Positions 51,401-61,520 of a stretch of 64,000 bases of DNA are shown here, piece by piece. The stretch's first letter is position 1. The number at the start of each line of letters is the position of its first letter. This DNA comes from Enoplosus armatus (lineage: Eukaryota; Chordata; Actinopteri; Centrarchiformes; Enoplosidae): NCBI RefSeq assembly GCF_043641665.1, contig NC_092193.1, forward strand, positions 10,160,501 to 10,224,500. Reading direction: 5' to 3'. Under the pieces are notes generated by a model. The model was not told the DNA's origin and did not search any database. It saw only the letters and a list, made by a program, of their open reading frames with translations. The translations under genes were made by a program, and so were the position numbers.

Positions 51401-54400
51401 CTTTATCAGCTCTTTGAATCTTTGCCCAGGGCTTCTGCGTGTATAATACGCTCCAACTGATAATGACTGCTGTCTTTCCTCTTTGTGTTGCTTTGTCTAA
51501 ATACACAGTGGGAAATTGTTGCAAGCTAATAATGGAATTGATTTTGCTCATACTTGCTTTTATTGAGCTGATTTATTTTTTTCACTGTAGTTGATACAAC
51601 AGAAAGCTGCTTCTGTTGCATTTCTTTGGTTTCCCTTTCTATTTTTCTTTAACAATGTCTTAAACAGTTTCCTCCTGAGTGCCTGACCTCCTTTTTTTTG
51701 TTTTTATCAAAGGGATAATAAGACATTGATTGTACAGTTTTGAACAGCAATGAAACTGAACAATCTCCTTTTTTGACATTTAAAGTCAGAATAGAAAATC
51801 TCCTTATAGCGGCAACATTAAAAACCATGCTAAGGAATGCAAGTCCTGAAAGTGGACATTGTCAGAAGCACAGTTATTACTTTGCTGTTGTAAAATCTGT
51901 ACTATTAATCCTTTCAGTGGGCTTATGCACTTGTGAAGGATGGGAAACTACTATACGAGGCGGAGAAGTTCAAAAGGGAATCCTTTGGGAAACTCTTTAG
52001 TAAGTGTCTTTTGAAAACTCAGCTGATTTGAGTTGTTGTGCACAATATGGTTTTCCAACCAAGATCTGAATTTTCATCTATTTACTTATTTACTTTCAGG
52101 GAAATCATTCCTCAGAAATCGCTTGTTTAGAGGACTTGATTCATGGCCTCCAACATCATTTTGTGTAAGTTAAAATTTAAGACCATTTTGACCAACTTGG
52201 TATTATCATTTATATTATTTCCACTGTGTTTTCAGAGGTCTCATCTTTTGCTCTGTTTATTGTTGTTTATAGACACGAAAGCCCAGAAGGTTTGATGATG
52301 AACTTCCAGACATCTCCGTCGAGGACCTGCAGTACTTAAAATCTTGTTGTCCTGTAGAGGTGCAGCCGTTCCTTATGTAAGTCACTGTCCGCAGTTTAAA
52401 TGGTTTATGTAAAATCTAGTCAGTTGTGTGACACTACCAGAATTGTCCCAATACATGGCCAATTAAAACATACATTTGGAAGTTTGGAACATTTATTCAA
52501 ATCGAATAATCAAATACAATCAACAGAACAGACAACAACTTGAAAGACTTTTGATTGTGTTATCAAATAATAATCCTGATCGAGGTTTTGAAGGGCGCAA
52601 GGTTTAACACAGCACAGTTATCCAGCTAACTTTAAAATCTTTTATTAGACATTTCTAATTTCTGCCTTTCTTTATACTGAGTCTTAAAAAAAACGAGTAG
52701 ATAATCAGTCAAGCCAATGTGCAAAGATGAACACTAATATTTTGTGAGATCCTAGTTTGTGAAATCATACTGGGTATGTAGGTATGTGAGGAAGACCTGG
52801 GACTGTGTTGGAAACTATACATATGATATACAGGCTGTTTTGTAAGTTGATGTTAAAGTTCTTAATTCAGTTATTACGTTTTATTGATTGTTTGGAGCCT
52901 GATCCTGTGACCTGAAACCCAGCCATTGTAACACTAACTTGCAGATCTCTGCACCAAACTGTTACAATCAGGGACAGAATGTTCAAAAACTTTTCTTTTA
53001 GTACTAATATTCTGTTCTGCAGGGTTCCCACAATGTGTGACTTCGAGCCCTTAAATCGGCATGTGGAGACGCTTCACCAGCTGGTCCAAGCTGCACAGAG
53101 TGTGGATGAGATGTCTCGAACTATTACTGACCTGCTAAGTGAGCAAAGGGTAATCACAGCTTCATTAACAACCTTTTATTTGTGTTATTTAGTAAGTAGA
53201 CATTTTGATAGGCTGGTTCAAAAATGGTTCTTATACGTAGTTCTTACACGCAGTATGAAATCCAAAATGTTTTTTTAATACATAGTACAATTTTGCTCTC
53301 GCTTTTCTCAATTATTTATTTATTTCCCTTCATCTGTTCTGTCTTTGCAGGCGTCCTATAGTCAGAGATCAAGTCTGTTTACCCCACAGTCTGAAAGCAT
53401 ACCTGGGCCCACAACACCAATGTCCTCCAAAACCCCTTCCTCTCTTAGCCTTCAGGGACCCAGCTGCCAGCCCCTACATGTTCCTGTCCCAGCTCCACTA
53501 GAGGACTTGTCACCAGACAGCATAGATGCACAAACATTTGACTTCGAAACCATTGGCCATCCGAACATGGATCCAGTCCTGCAGCAGGGCTCCCTTGACT
53601 TAGATTCTCTAGCAGAGAGCCCTGAATCTGACTTCATGTCTGCTGTTAACGAGTTTGTGATTGAAGAGAACTTGATCTCTCCGAACCCCATCAGTGACCC
53701 TATTAGCCCTGAAATGATGGTGGAGTCGCTGTACTCTTCGGTGATCAATGCCATTGACAACAAGCGAATGCAGGATACCACAACACTAGAGAGGGAGAAC
53801 TCAAGGATCACTGTCCTCAAACAAGTTATTGAGAGGTACCGATCAGCTGCAGAGGAGTCCCATTCCAACTTAAGAAGTGTAAAGGATGACCTCTGTCATT
53901 TAAGAGGCCTGGTATTAAAAGAACAACATGATTTTGGCTTTGTCTTGAGGAATATGACCACAGAGATGCGCAACATTGTGGACAACATCTGCCAGACCCA
54001 CAAATTGGAATTGAAGGAGCAGCATCAAAGTGAGCTTCTCTGCCTTCGGCAAGAGCTTGAAAAGCAGGTTCAGACACTAACAGAGGAAAATCAAGTAAAC
54101 CAGAATATTGTCAGAGATGTCCAGCGTGCAATGCTGGAGCTGGAGGGGCTTATGGAGCGCAAAGAGAAAGAACTTACTCAGCTCGAGAATGAGAAAGAAC
54201 GATGGGTTGAAACAGACAATAACCAGACAGATAGGATCAAAAACCTGGAGCAGATGATCAGTGATCAAACTGAAGAGATCAAGACGCTCTCAGCTTCAAG
54301 AGACTCTCTGACCAGCCAGCTTAAGAATCTGCACTTTGAGATTGATCGTAGCCAGCAGAAGATCCGGCAGGAGTTGGAAGTTGTCGAGCAGGCCCACTTA

Positions 54401-57400
54401 AAGGAGCTGGAGGACAGAATGAAGAAGGAACACAAGGCAGAACTGGAGACAGTTACCAAGGATAACCAGGAGGCTCTGGAACATCTGGCTGCTGAAAATA
54501 GTGCAAAGTTAAGTGAGGCGGCTGATCACCATGCCACTGCGCTTAGAGAGATGGACAACCAAGTTAAGGACTTGGAGGCTCGTATTACTGAACTGGCAGA
54601 ATTGCGCTGCAAACTAGAGGTGGAGCTAGCCCTCAAAGAGTCAGAGACAGAGGAGATGAGGCTCTTATTTGAGGAGGCCAAGATGCAGCAGACGGAGGCT
54701 GTGAAGACACAGGTGGAGGCTGACACTAAAGTCCTTAGCGAAGAGCTGGAAGATGTCAAAAAACAGCTTCAGGTAAAAAACGAGGAGTATGAAGTGGACC
54801 TAGCAGAGCTGAGGACTCTCATGAGGATTGAGAAGGACCACTGCATCTCAGAGCTGGTGGACAGACACGAGGAGGAGACAGTTTTGTTGCGCAACGAGCT
54901 CTCCTCCCTGCAGCAGAAGGCCCAGGATGCTGATAGGAACCATGTTGAGCAGCAACAGAAACTTCAGCAGGAATTAGACCAGCAAGTGGCTGCTCGAAGT
55001 GAAGAAAAAGAAGAGCAGTTCAGGAGTTTCAAAGAACTGGAGCAAGAGTTGAGGACTGTTATCAGCAATTTGCAGGCAGAAAATGACCTGCTCTCCAAAA
55101 AACTAGAGCAGGACAGACAAGAAGAGGTCTCTAAGGTTGCATCACCAGATGCCTTTAAAGAGTTAGAGCAGCAGAAGGAGGAGATGGAGAAGAGACTGCT
55201 TGACAAAATTAGACAACTTGAGAATGAGCTTCTTGAGAGACAATCCTCAAAAAGGTAAATGTTTGATCACAATGACAGACACACCACGTATGGAAATCTA
55301 GCTTTGGTTTTTATGTTTTTGAAGTTACAAAACCTGACTGTAGTGAACAGTTTATGCAAATTTAATCTGCTTACATTGAAAATGACACACTAAAATGAAA
55401 TCTGGGGTTAAATAAGTAAACAATATCTTGTACTACTAATGAACTGTTAACTATTCTGTCTCTGTGTATGCTTGCATGTCCAGATTACAAAATTGCTTTG
55501 CCAGAATGAAAGTTTTATTTTGTGCCTTTCAGCGATGAAGTGTTGCCGCTGCACGCCGAGGGGTGTGCAGATGCCGGAGCACCTCTGTCCCTAGATTCGG
55601 CACTACAGGAGCGTCTGCAGCAGGAGAGGGCGTCCCTGCAGTCCCAGATGGAGCTCCTGGAGAAGAAGAAGAATGAGGAGATACAGAACCTCAAGACATC
55701 ACTAATCGCAGAGCAGCAGGTTTGTATGTTGGGCTGTAGGCCGGAAAAGTACTGTCTCTCGTGATGTTGAAGTGTAGTGGTAACTAAACATTTTATTTAA
55801 TTTCATTGCAAGACAATTTACAATAGACCGTTGCCACAATTTATACATGGCACATCAGATACTGCTATTGGCTTTGTTCACAATTTGATGTGCGACAGTA
55901 ATTGCATCAAGATCCACTTAGCTCTGCAACACTTAGAGGTAGTAATACTAATATTTTGTCCCATTTATCATCCATCACTTTCACCAACACCTTTTTAGTA
56001 TAATGTAATACAATTGAGCATAAACTACAGCCTCCCAACATGACTATGACAATCAACACCTCTCTAACTTCATGAAAGTACAAGTTGTATTAGGCTGCAT
56101 TAGTTTTAGCCAGGTGTACCTAATAAACTGGCAACTGAGTGTATGTAGTGCAGTGTGAATGCTTTCCTAACTACATTTAAGCACTGCCAACTTAAGCACT
56201 AGTCAGCTTTAAACATAGTGGCATTTTATGTTGTAATACAAATCCAATATAGCAGTACTTTGGGAAACCTTTAATCTTTAATAGTTATTGACACTGTCTC
56301 GCTCAGCCAGTTGCATTAAATTTCAAGTTAAGCCTTACACATCAACAGATCAGTCTTTAATTCATTGTTTTGTCTGTGATGGCACTAATCTTAGTCTGTA
56401 CCCAAGGGGTAGCAGAAAGATTTATTTACTCTTCACAAACTGCTCACTTGCCATAAGTTTTGTATTTTGTCATGCATTGATTACAAAGATTTCTCTGAAT
56501 CTCTGTTATGGAGATGTTGGACCTCTCTCTGTTAAACTGCCCTTCATAGTTTAAGCTGGTAAGACTTTTCTTTTGCCCAAAATATTACATAATTAAGCTG
56601 TACTTTATTATTTGAAAAGTTGAGCCCGCATAATTACATTTCAATTTTTTTTTGTTCCTGGGTATAATAAATGCTGAAAAGATCAGATATGCAACAATAC
56701 AAAAAATCGAACAACTGTAACTACCATGACTGATCTGCATTGTTAGAGCTTCATCCTCTGAAATAATTTCTTCTTTGGTATAAAGTCTCGGTAGTGATCA
56801 AAATGGCTGTGAAGCTTATTAAATCTCTAAATTGTATTTTCTTTTTGTTTCTCTAGACTAATTTCAACACTGTTCTAACCCGAGAGAAGCTGAAGAAGGA
56901 GCAGATCATCAGTGAGCTCACAGAGAAGTTGCGGAAAGTTACCCAACAGCAGGAAAAGGACAAGGGTGAGTGCTGTACATACTTAGGGCTCTTTTTATGT
57001 AAAATAAAAGGGATTGACATAACACAAGACGGTAATGTAAAATTACTGCAATTTTCAGAATATCCATTCTTTGAGGTTTCATGTAATAGATTGGCATGTT
57101 GTGCCTGTCAGTTTTTCTTATTTATCGTAACTTATTGCAGGCCTGATAGAGACACTCTCCGAGGACCGAGCTAGTGTCATGCAGGAGAAGAAACACTTGG
57201 AAGAAGAGCTTAACCGCCTGCGCAGCACTGCACTGGTCTCCTCTGCCTTCTTCACTCCTAACCCCTCAGCTCAGGAGGTCACAGAAGCTGGAGCAGCAGC
57301 AGCAGCAGCCAGAGCTCTGCCTGTTGCTGGAGCTTTTTCCTCTGAGTCCATGGCTGAAAGTGACAGACTGGCCTCTGTGGCAGCTATTCGAGATGACGAA

Positions 57401-60400
57401 CATGTTGATTCAGCGGTGGAAGCCAGCATGGTGACAGTCCAGTAAGCACCCTCTCTCCAATAAACATTGCCTTGTTAATGGTTTGAGATATATTGTAGTG
57501 ATCTCACTTGATAGATAGTTTACAGTTCCATGTTTACATGCACTCAAGGAACCAGGCTACTGGGAAGAAATCAGGTTAAGGTAACACATTTGCAGGCATT
57601 GTGTTAACCTGAGTAAGGCCTGTGTTGAAATACATTTGGCTACACCTTATTTTTGAACCAAGACTGAAACAAAAAGCTGGCTTCTCTTTAGAGGATAATA
57701 AGGCAGATTTTGGGTCCGATTCGCTTCTGCCGACAATTGCGGGGGTGTTCCTGATTCAAGGCTGGTCTGAACAGATTATCTGCCCAAATGGGCCCTGTAG
57801 TGTGAGGGGTTTGCACACATAATCGTAATGTTACAGACTGGATCAGAGTCTCCCCGATTTCAAATCCTAAATATCAAACATTATTTGATATTAACGAATT
57901 GAAATCCTGTTGTTTTCAAAGGAACAGCGATGGAATATTGAGCAGAAACCTGCAATAGCCAATGAGAGCAAGCTGACCGGGAAGCAAATACATACAGTTT
58001 CTTTTCATTTCTATGCAGTGCACAACCCTTCAGAAATCTGTAGATACATATTGTATACATGGTCAAGAAATCAGGTTACTTCAGCAGCAGTGTAGCTCTG
58101 GTGAACCAGGTTTAATTTTTTCTCTTAACCTGACAGAGGAAACTGTGTATCTTGTTTACGTGACGTTAAGGAGATCAGGTTACTGCAGAAAGTTGACAAT
58201 AACCAGGTGACTGTAGTGAGTGTAAACGTATTGTATGTCTTATACAATCAAAGGTGAATGCCACTGAATTACAACATACAGCGCAGTGTAGTTTCCTCAT
58301 AATATGCTGCCATTCTCTAATCTGTCAATTTGCTTGACCTACCAGCAGTGAAGACTAATTTGGAAATATTACTTGGACATACTCTGTTCATTCAGAGGTT
58401 TGCAAAGATCAAACAGAAACTAGTACATTTCACTGAGGCATTTACAAGTCACAACTATTACCTTATGCTATTTCCTAATATTATTTAGATTGCTGTACTT
58501 TCAAAGATAATTTTTATATTTCTTTTCCTTTATTGATCACAGTATTATGGTAATTAATATTCTTTGAACATTTGTTACATATATAGTATACCTATAGCAA
58601 ACCTACAGGAGATCTGGAAGTGGCTGCATTTATACACCTTTTATAGAGCCTTTTGTTATGATGAGATGAAATTGGTTGCCAGCCACTGACAGAAAGAGGT
58701 CTCGGCATTTTGAAGAAGGATTGCAAAAGACCATTGTGTAAAATGGATGGACAGAAAGGACATTTGACAGGGGAAGGAAGGCAGGCTAGGATCAGGCAGT
58801 GTAAGTTTTTCATTTATTACAATGAAGATTGAGAACTATTAAGTAGTTACGAGACTAAAAATGAGAGCCAATTAAGTTTTCATTTACTACATAATAAATA
58901 CAGTTTTAGTGACATTTTTCAGCTGACATATATCAAATAATCTGATGTTTTCTTTCTTGTAGTGATAACATCCTGATGTCAGAGGAGAAACAGCGGATAC
59001 TCTTACTTGAGAGGGTAAATAGACTGTACTGTATCTATCACATTACATTTTAGAGCACAAGACGCTATGTTTCTGGATGTCTCTATCTGTTTAATCAATC
59101 TAATATATGTTTCAGACTTTACACATGAAGGAAGAAGAAAACAAGCGCCTCAGTCAAAGACTGGTCAGTTATTTATCATCTCCATGGGCTATGCAACACC
59201 TGCTCCACTAGGTGGCAGTAGCATCAAAGATTAAAATCCTGACCCAGGAGGCCAAAGAGCTCAGTGAAGAAAAATGATTTTTTAGTGTCATTAGAATGTG
59301 TAGAGGAAGGAATTTTAGTGAAATAGCTTGAAACAAATACATGGATACTAATATAAGTGTTAAAATATACTTTTTTGGGTTGAAAAATTATTTAAATCAG
59401 CCCTGACATTTCATTAATCACATTGGAGGTTAAAAATGAAGTTAGATTAGAGTATGATGCTGTAAATGGGGTAAAAGTGCTAATACTAATTACTAAGCCC
59501 ATTTCTAGCAAATGCCCAATAAGACAAATGTTAGAGGTCATATATAGCCAATATTGCTAACCCTTCAGTGTAACGTGTAACATTGCCCTAATCCTTTTCT
59601 TTGTAGATGTCTCAGAGCATGTCGTCTGTGTCGTCACGGCATTCAGACAAAATCTCCATCAGAGAGTAAGTGAATAAAAAGATAACACATGGACTCTTAA
59701 CATGCACTTGCTGATGTGATTTTTAGTTTTTAGCTAAAACTCTGACCACCATTACAGTCAGCGTAATTATACACATTATTGTATAATTATCATTAATGTG
59801 TTGTCTTTTTTTGTTAGCAGTTTGCAGAACTCTGTCATAATCCCTTTTATCTTTTTGTCCATCTTTTTATGCTTCAGTTTCCAGGTAGGCGATTTGGTTC
59901 TAATCATCCTGGATGAAAGGCATGACAACTACGTGCTGTTCACAGTTGGTCCCACCCTCTACTTCCTTCACTCAGAGTCTCTCACTGCACTGGACCTCAA
60001 ACCAGGTCAGCTACGCCCAGACCTTTTGTGACCATGATGAGGAGTGAAGTGTTGGCATTTGTTTTTTGATTTACTAATAAAATTAATATTTATCAGTGAT
60101 AGATTTCATATGTCAGGCATTAATGGATTTACAACAATGATACTGTCTACTGTATGTACATGTGTTCTCAAAAACTGGGGGTTTATGCTTTATTTTTGCT
60201 ATAACTTGCTTTATAAACATTGTTACACACACACACACACAATCATTAATTTGTGGTTACTGAGTGTTCAATGAGTATTTGTTTAACAAGTCGATTTGTT
60301 TTATTGTTTAGCATCAGGGACCTCAAGACGGCCGTGGGTACTTGGAAAGGTGATGGAAAAGGAATATTGCCAGGCAAAAAAGGTACTAAATTCACTAAAA

Positions 60401-60691
60401 GTGTTTTTTAATATGTTTTTAATGAATATTTGATAACAAATATACTGACATAAATGATGTGTGGTCTGAAAATCTCGTTTTCATTTTTTAGTGACAATGT
60501 ATTTTTTTGATGTGTTGACTTTATCAATGTCAGTAATGCTCTTATATTCATGTATACATGGTTTGATGCTTCTTCCTGTCTTACAAAGCTTTCTGTCTCT
60601 TTTCTGTCACTAGGCCCAGAACAGGTTCAAGGTTCCTTTAGGAACCAAGTTCTACAGAGTGAAAGCTGTTCCATGGAACAGAAAAGTATAA
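48411..60691 (+). CDS. rb1cc1: RB1CC1 / FIP200, autophagy-initiation scaffold, complete gene (22 coding exons)
   Basis: RB1CC1 (FIP200) scaffolds the ULK1-ATG13-ATG101 kinase complex that starts autophagosome formation, and its C-terminal Claw binds cargo receptors such as p62. Joining 22 coding exons, all with GT/AG splice sites and matching phases, gives 4848 nt and 1615 residues (human about 1594). In order: ubiquitin-like N terminus (1 to about 80), conserved N-terminal ULK/ATG13-binding scaffold (to about 630), FFAT-like VAP-binding segment SIDAQTFDFETI (about 694-705), conserved LDSLAESPESDFMSAVNEF block, long coiled coil (about 780-1480), and Claw domain (about 1522-1615). The human Claw residues R1573 and F1574 correspond to R1594 and F1595 here. 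Start: ATG at 48411, A at -3, opening MKLYVF. The stop TAA is at 60689-60691. The gene is intact, with no frameshift. Oddities are a six-Ala run from a GCA repeat and an overlapping upstream ORF. The largest introns (50971-51917, 52377-53022, 55720-56856, 57442-58962) hold no recognised gene. Confidence 0.97.
48574..48700 (+). CDS. rb1cc1: RB1CC1 coding exon 2
   Basis: Follows TGTCTCAG and ends ACT|GTAAGT. Residues 24-66, including KYKIAIQHQVLVVNGGECMA of the ubiquitin-like domain. Confidence 0.95.
48800..48970 (+). CDS. rb1cc1: RB1CC1 coding exon 3
   Basis: Follows GATCTTCAG, ends CTG with donor GTAGTT. Residues 67-123, with NPIFLFNKEMILCD and MPAVFHTVASRTQLAL as in the vertebrate family. 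Confidence 0.95.
49190..49392 (+). CDS. rb1cc1: RB1CC1 coding exon 4
   Basis: Follows TTCTCCAG, ends AA|GTAAGT. Residues 124-190 plus a split Lys, with LVHDEHLQHQGWAAIMANL of the N-terminal scaffold. Confidence 0.95.
49648..50065 (+). CDS. rb1cc1: RB1CC1 coding exon 5
   Basis: Follows GATTGCAG, ends AGG|GTGAGT. Residues 191-330. Conserved ends (LGTAVSVMARIPLLECLTRH and LLDWINVQDRPNDVES) flank a variable acidic Ser/Thr-rich middle, about 216-300, that is poorly conserved with mammals. Confidence 0.95.
50156..50326 (+). CDS. rb1cc1: RB1CC1 coding exon 6
   Basis: Follows CTTTTAG, ends CAG|GTATGT. Residues 331-387, including AKLDNQNMKAIKGLEDRLYA. Confidence 0.95.
50422..50606 (+). CDS. rb1cc1: RB1CC1 coding exon 7
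   Basis: Follows CTCTTGCAG, ends AA|GTAAAA. Residues 388-448 plus a split Lys. GFLANQKRAENLKDTSVLPD and HRKLLDIKKKCTTAKQELAN are nearly as in human. Confidence 0.95.
50784..50970 (+). CDS. rb1cc1: RB1CC1 coding exon 8
   Basis: Follows TTGCATTAG, ends GAG|GTCAGT. Residues 449-511, beginning WCCYVMLHADQDGEKLQALL and including ALSTVPQMYCLAVVEVVRRK. The start is set by phase with the previous exon; an in-frame ATG nearby is not the start. Confidence 0.95.
51918..51999 (+). CDS. rb1cc1: RB1CC1 coding exon 9
   Basis: Follows CCTTTCAG, ends TTTA|GTAAGT. Residues 512-538 plus a split Arg: WAYALVKDGKLLYEAEKFKR. The basic KFKRESFGKLF segment matches the area of the reported mammalian nuclear localisation signal. 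Confidence 0.94.
52100..52164 (+). CDS. rb1cc1: RB1CC1 coding exon 10
   Basis: Follows ACTTTCAG, ends TGT|GTAAGT. Residues 539-560, KSFLRNRLFRGLDSWPP then TSFC. Confidence 0.94.
52273..52376 (+). CDS. rb1cc1: RB1CC1 coding exon 11
   Basis: Follows TTTATAG, ends AT|GTAAGT. Residues 561-594 plus a split Met; TRKPRRFDDELPDISVEDLQ. Confidence 0.94.
53023..53149 (+). CDS. rb1cc1: RB1CC1 coding exon 12
   Basis: Follows TTCTGCAG, ends AGG|GTAATC. Residues 595-637, VPTMCDFEPLNRHVETLHQL and DEMSRTITDLLSEQR. Closes the N-terminal scaffold region. Confidence 0.94.
53351..55254 (+). CDS. rb1cc1: RB1CC1 coding exon 13, FFAT segment and coiled coil
   Basis: The large exon of 1904 bp follows TCTTTGCAG and ends AAAAG|GTAAAT. 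Residues 638-1271 plus a split Ser. After a Ser/Pro-rich linker come the FFAT-like segment (about 694-705), the highly conserved SPESDFMSAVNEFVIEENL and SPEMMVESLYSSVINAID blocks, then a long heptad-rich coiled coil full of Glu, Lys, Gln and Leu. Antisense open frames in this exon are shadows. Confidence 0.96.
55533..55719 (+). CDS. rb1cc1: RB1CC1 coding exon 14
   Basis: Follows GCCTTTCAG, ends CAG with the less usual donor GTTTGT. Residues 1272-1334 of the coiled coil, ending NEEIQNLKTSLIAEQQ as in human. Confidence 0.93.
55810..56150 (+). repeat. Interspersed repeat in RB1CC1 intron (55720-56856)
   Basis: AGCCAGGTGTACCTAATAAA followed by CTGGCAACTGAGTGTATG at about 56109-56146, with CCGTTGCCACAATTTATACA upstream at 55828. 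From memory 'caggtgtacctaataaa-tggc' marks the end of a widespread teleost repeat. Non-coding. The left boundary is a guess. Confidence 0.5.
56857..56965 (+). CDS. rb1cc1: RB1CC1 coding exon 15
   Basis: Follows TTTCTCTAG, ends AAGG|GTGAGT. Residues 1335-1370 plus a split Gly: TNFNTVLTREKLKKEQIISE, coiled coil. Confidence 0.94.
57141..57441 (+). CDS. rb1cc1: RB1CC1 coding exon 16, with poly-Ala run
   Basis: Follows TTATTGCAG, ends CA|GTAAGC. Residues 1371-1470 plus a split codon. LIETLSEDRA and KKHLEEELNRLRS are conserved. Residues 1422-1427 are six Ala coded by (GCA)5GCC at 57293-57310, absent from the human protein as I recall it. Confidence 0.94.
57293..57310 (+). repeat. Coding GCA microsatellite
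   Basis: (GCA)5GCC in frame in RB1CC1 coding exon 16, giving six alanines at residues 1422-1427. Confidence 0.95.
57520..58240 (+). repeat. Composite repeat with inverted ends in RB1CC1 intron (57442-58962)
   Basis: The left end has GTTTACATGCACTCAAGGAA followed by AACCAGGCTACTGG. The right end has CAGGTTACTGCAG, AACCAGGTGACTG and GTGAGTGTAAACGTATTG, an approximate inverted copy. Inside are further repeat-like strings near 57690-57850. This suggests an old terminal-inverted-repeat element with another element nested inside. The class is not determined. Confidence 0.45.
58963..59014 (+). CDS. rb1cc1: RB1CC1 coding exon 17
   Basis: Small exon following TTTCTTGTAG, ending AGG|GTAAAT. Residues 1471-1488, NILMSEEKQRILLLER, matching human ENIHMLSEEKQRIMLLER with a one-residue gap. 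Confidence 0.92.
59116..59163 (+). CDS. rb1cc1: RB1CC1 coding exon 18
   Basis: 48-bp exon following TGTTTCAG, ending CTG|GTCAGT. Residues 1489-1504, TLHMKEEENKRLSQRL. Confidence 0.92.
59205..59218 (+). promoter_or_regulatory. CTCF-like core motif, perfect match
   Basis: CCACTAGGTGGCAG fits CCASYAGRKGGCRS at all 14 positions. It lies in the RB1CC1 intron 59164-59606, just after a 48-bp exon. Whether CTCF binds it is unknown. Confidence 0.55.
59607..59665 (+). CDS. rb1cc1: RB1CC1 coding exon 19
   Basis: Follows TTTGTAG, ends GA|GTAAGT. Residues 1505-1523 plus a split Asp, MSQSMSSVSSRHSDKISIR, the linker into the Claw. Confidence 0.93.
59878..60005 (+). CDS. rb1cc1: RB1CC1 coding exon 20, Claw domain
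   Basis: Follows TATGCTTCAG, ends CAG|GTCAGC. Residues 1524-1566 plus a split Ala: FQVGDLVLIILDERHDNYVL and PTLYFLHSES, the first half of the Claw. Confidence 0.95.
60225..60241. repeat. Short CA microsatellite in RB1CC1 intron
   Basis: Perfect ACACAC run between coding exons 20 and 21. Confidence 0.85.
60312..60382 (+). CDS. rb1cc1: RB1CC1 coding exon 21, Claw domain
   Basis: Follows TTGTTTAG, ends AAG|GTACTA. Residues 1567-1590, SGTSRRPWVLGKVMEKEYCQ then AKK. Confidence 0.95.
60614..60691 (+). CDS. rb1cc1: RB1CC1 coding exon 22, end of Claw and stop
   Basis: Follows TGTCACTAG. Residues 1591-1615, AQNRFKVPLGTKFYRVKAV then PWNRKV and TAA. Arg and Phe of NRF are the cargo-receptor pocket residues known from the human Claw. 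Confidence 0.96.
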   Translation, partial: AQNRFKVPLGTKFYRVKAVPWNRKV

Positions 60692-61520
60692 TAGCCAAGT
60701 AATGAGCTAAAATGTATTTATATTGCTTAATTTTTGAACAGGAACTTCACATCATAATTCATAACTTGAAAATCAAAAAGACCTTAAAAATGGAAAGAAA
60801 TAAGATAGTCATCATGCTATTTTGAGTTTCAGTTCAAAATCCCACCTGCTACCACATTTTTATTTTCTTTTAAACCCAGATTTATTATTGTGGACCAAAT
60901 GCTATTAACTTTATTAGGGCATTGCCCTATACACTGGCATCATGCCATTTGACCTGTATGTACAATTGAACAAAATTTGGATGTTAAATATTAGTTCTCA
61001 TTATCAGCATTTGTCCTTTTGTGGAAAATACTGTGTCATTATCAACATAATTAAATAAAAATATACATTTATTATAAATGTTTATGGAGGAATGTTCATG
61101 GCATGCATATTGATATATTTTCTTTGATTTACTTATCCAGATAAATGTTGTAGTTGGAAATGTAGTTAATGCTGTTTGTTACTCACAAAGCAGTGTGGCC
61201 CTCTGTCAATACTGAAATGTACATTATGGCTGACTGATGGAAACAGTCGTCTTTGCAATCCTTGAAATGCACTTTCAAAAACAATGCTTTTTGTTGATTT
61301 GAAAAGGGAAGTTAATTGAGCTGTCAGAACTAAGTAAATATATCAGCACAAACTTCTCACTATCATAGATTATTGATATGTAGAAAGGAATACTTTGTGA
61401 CTGTGTTTCATTATCAGAAGACATTGTACATTACCCATCAAATCACACATGTAACAATAAATGACTGTATTGTAAAAGATAGAGTTTTGAAACAATAAAG
61501 GATTGATCCCAAACATATTC
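60692..61520 (+). other. rb1cc1: RB1CC1 3' untranslated region
   Basis: AT-rich sequence after the stop codon, with AATAAA signals at 61054-61059, 61456-61461 and 61494-61499. The last two, close together, are the likeliest main end. Another AATAAA is at 61765-61770. The exact cleavage site cannot be set from sequence. Confidence 0.6.

Noticed and set aside
53452..53868. 138-codon minus-strand frame
   Set aside because: Antisense shadow of RB1CC1 coding exon 13, as are the other minus frames between 53826 and 55206.
57174..57434. Alternative plus-strand frame with a poly-Gln stretch
   Set aside because: Frame-shifted reading of RB1CC1 coding exon 16; the true frame is fixed by splice phases and conservation.
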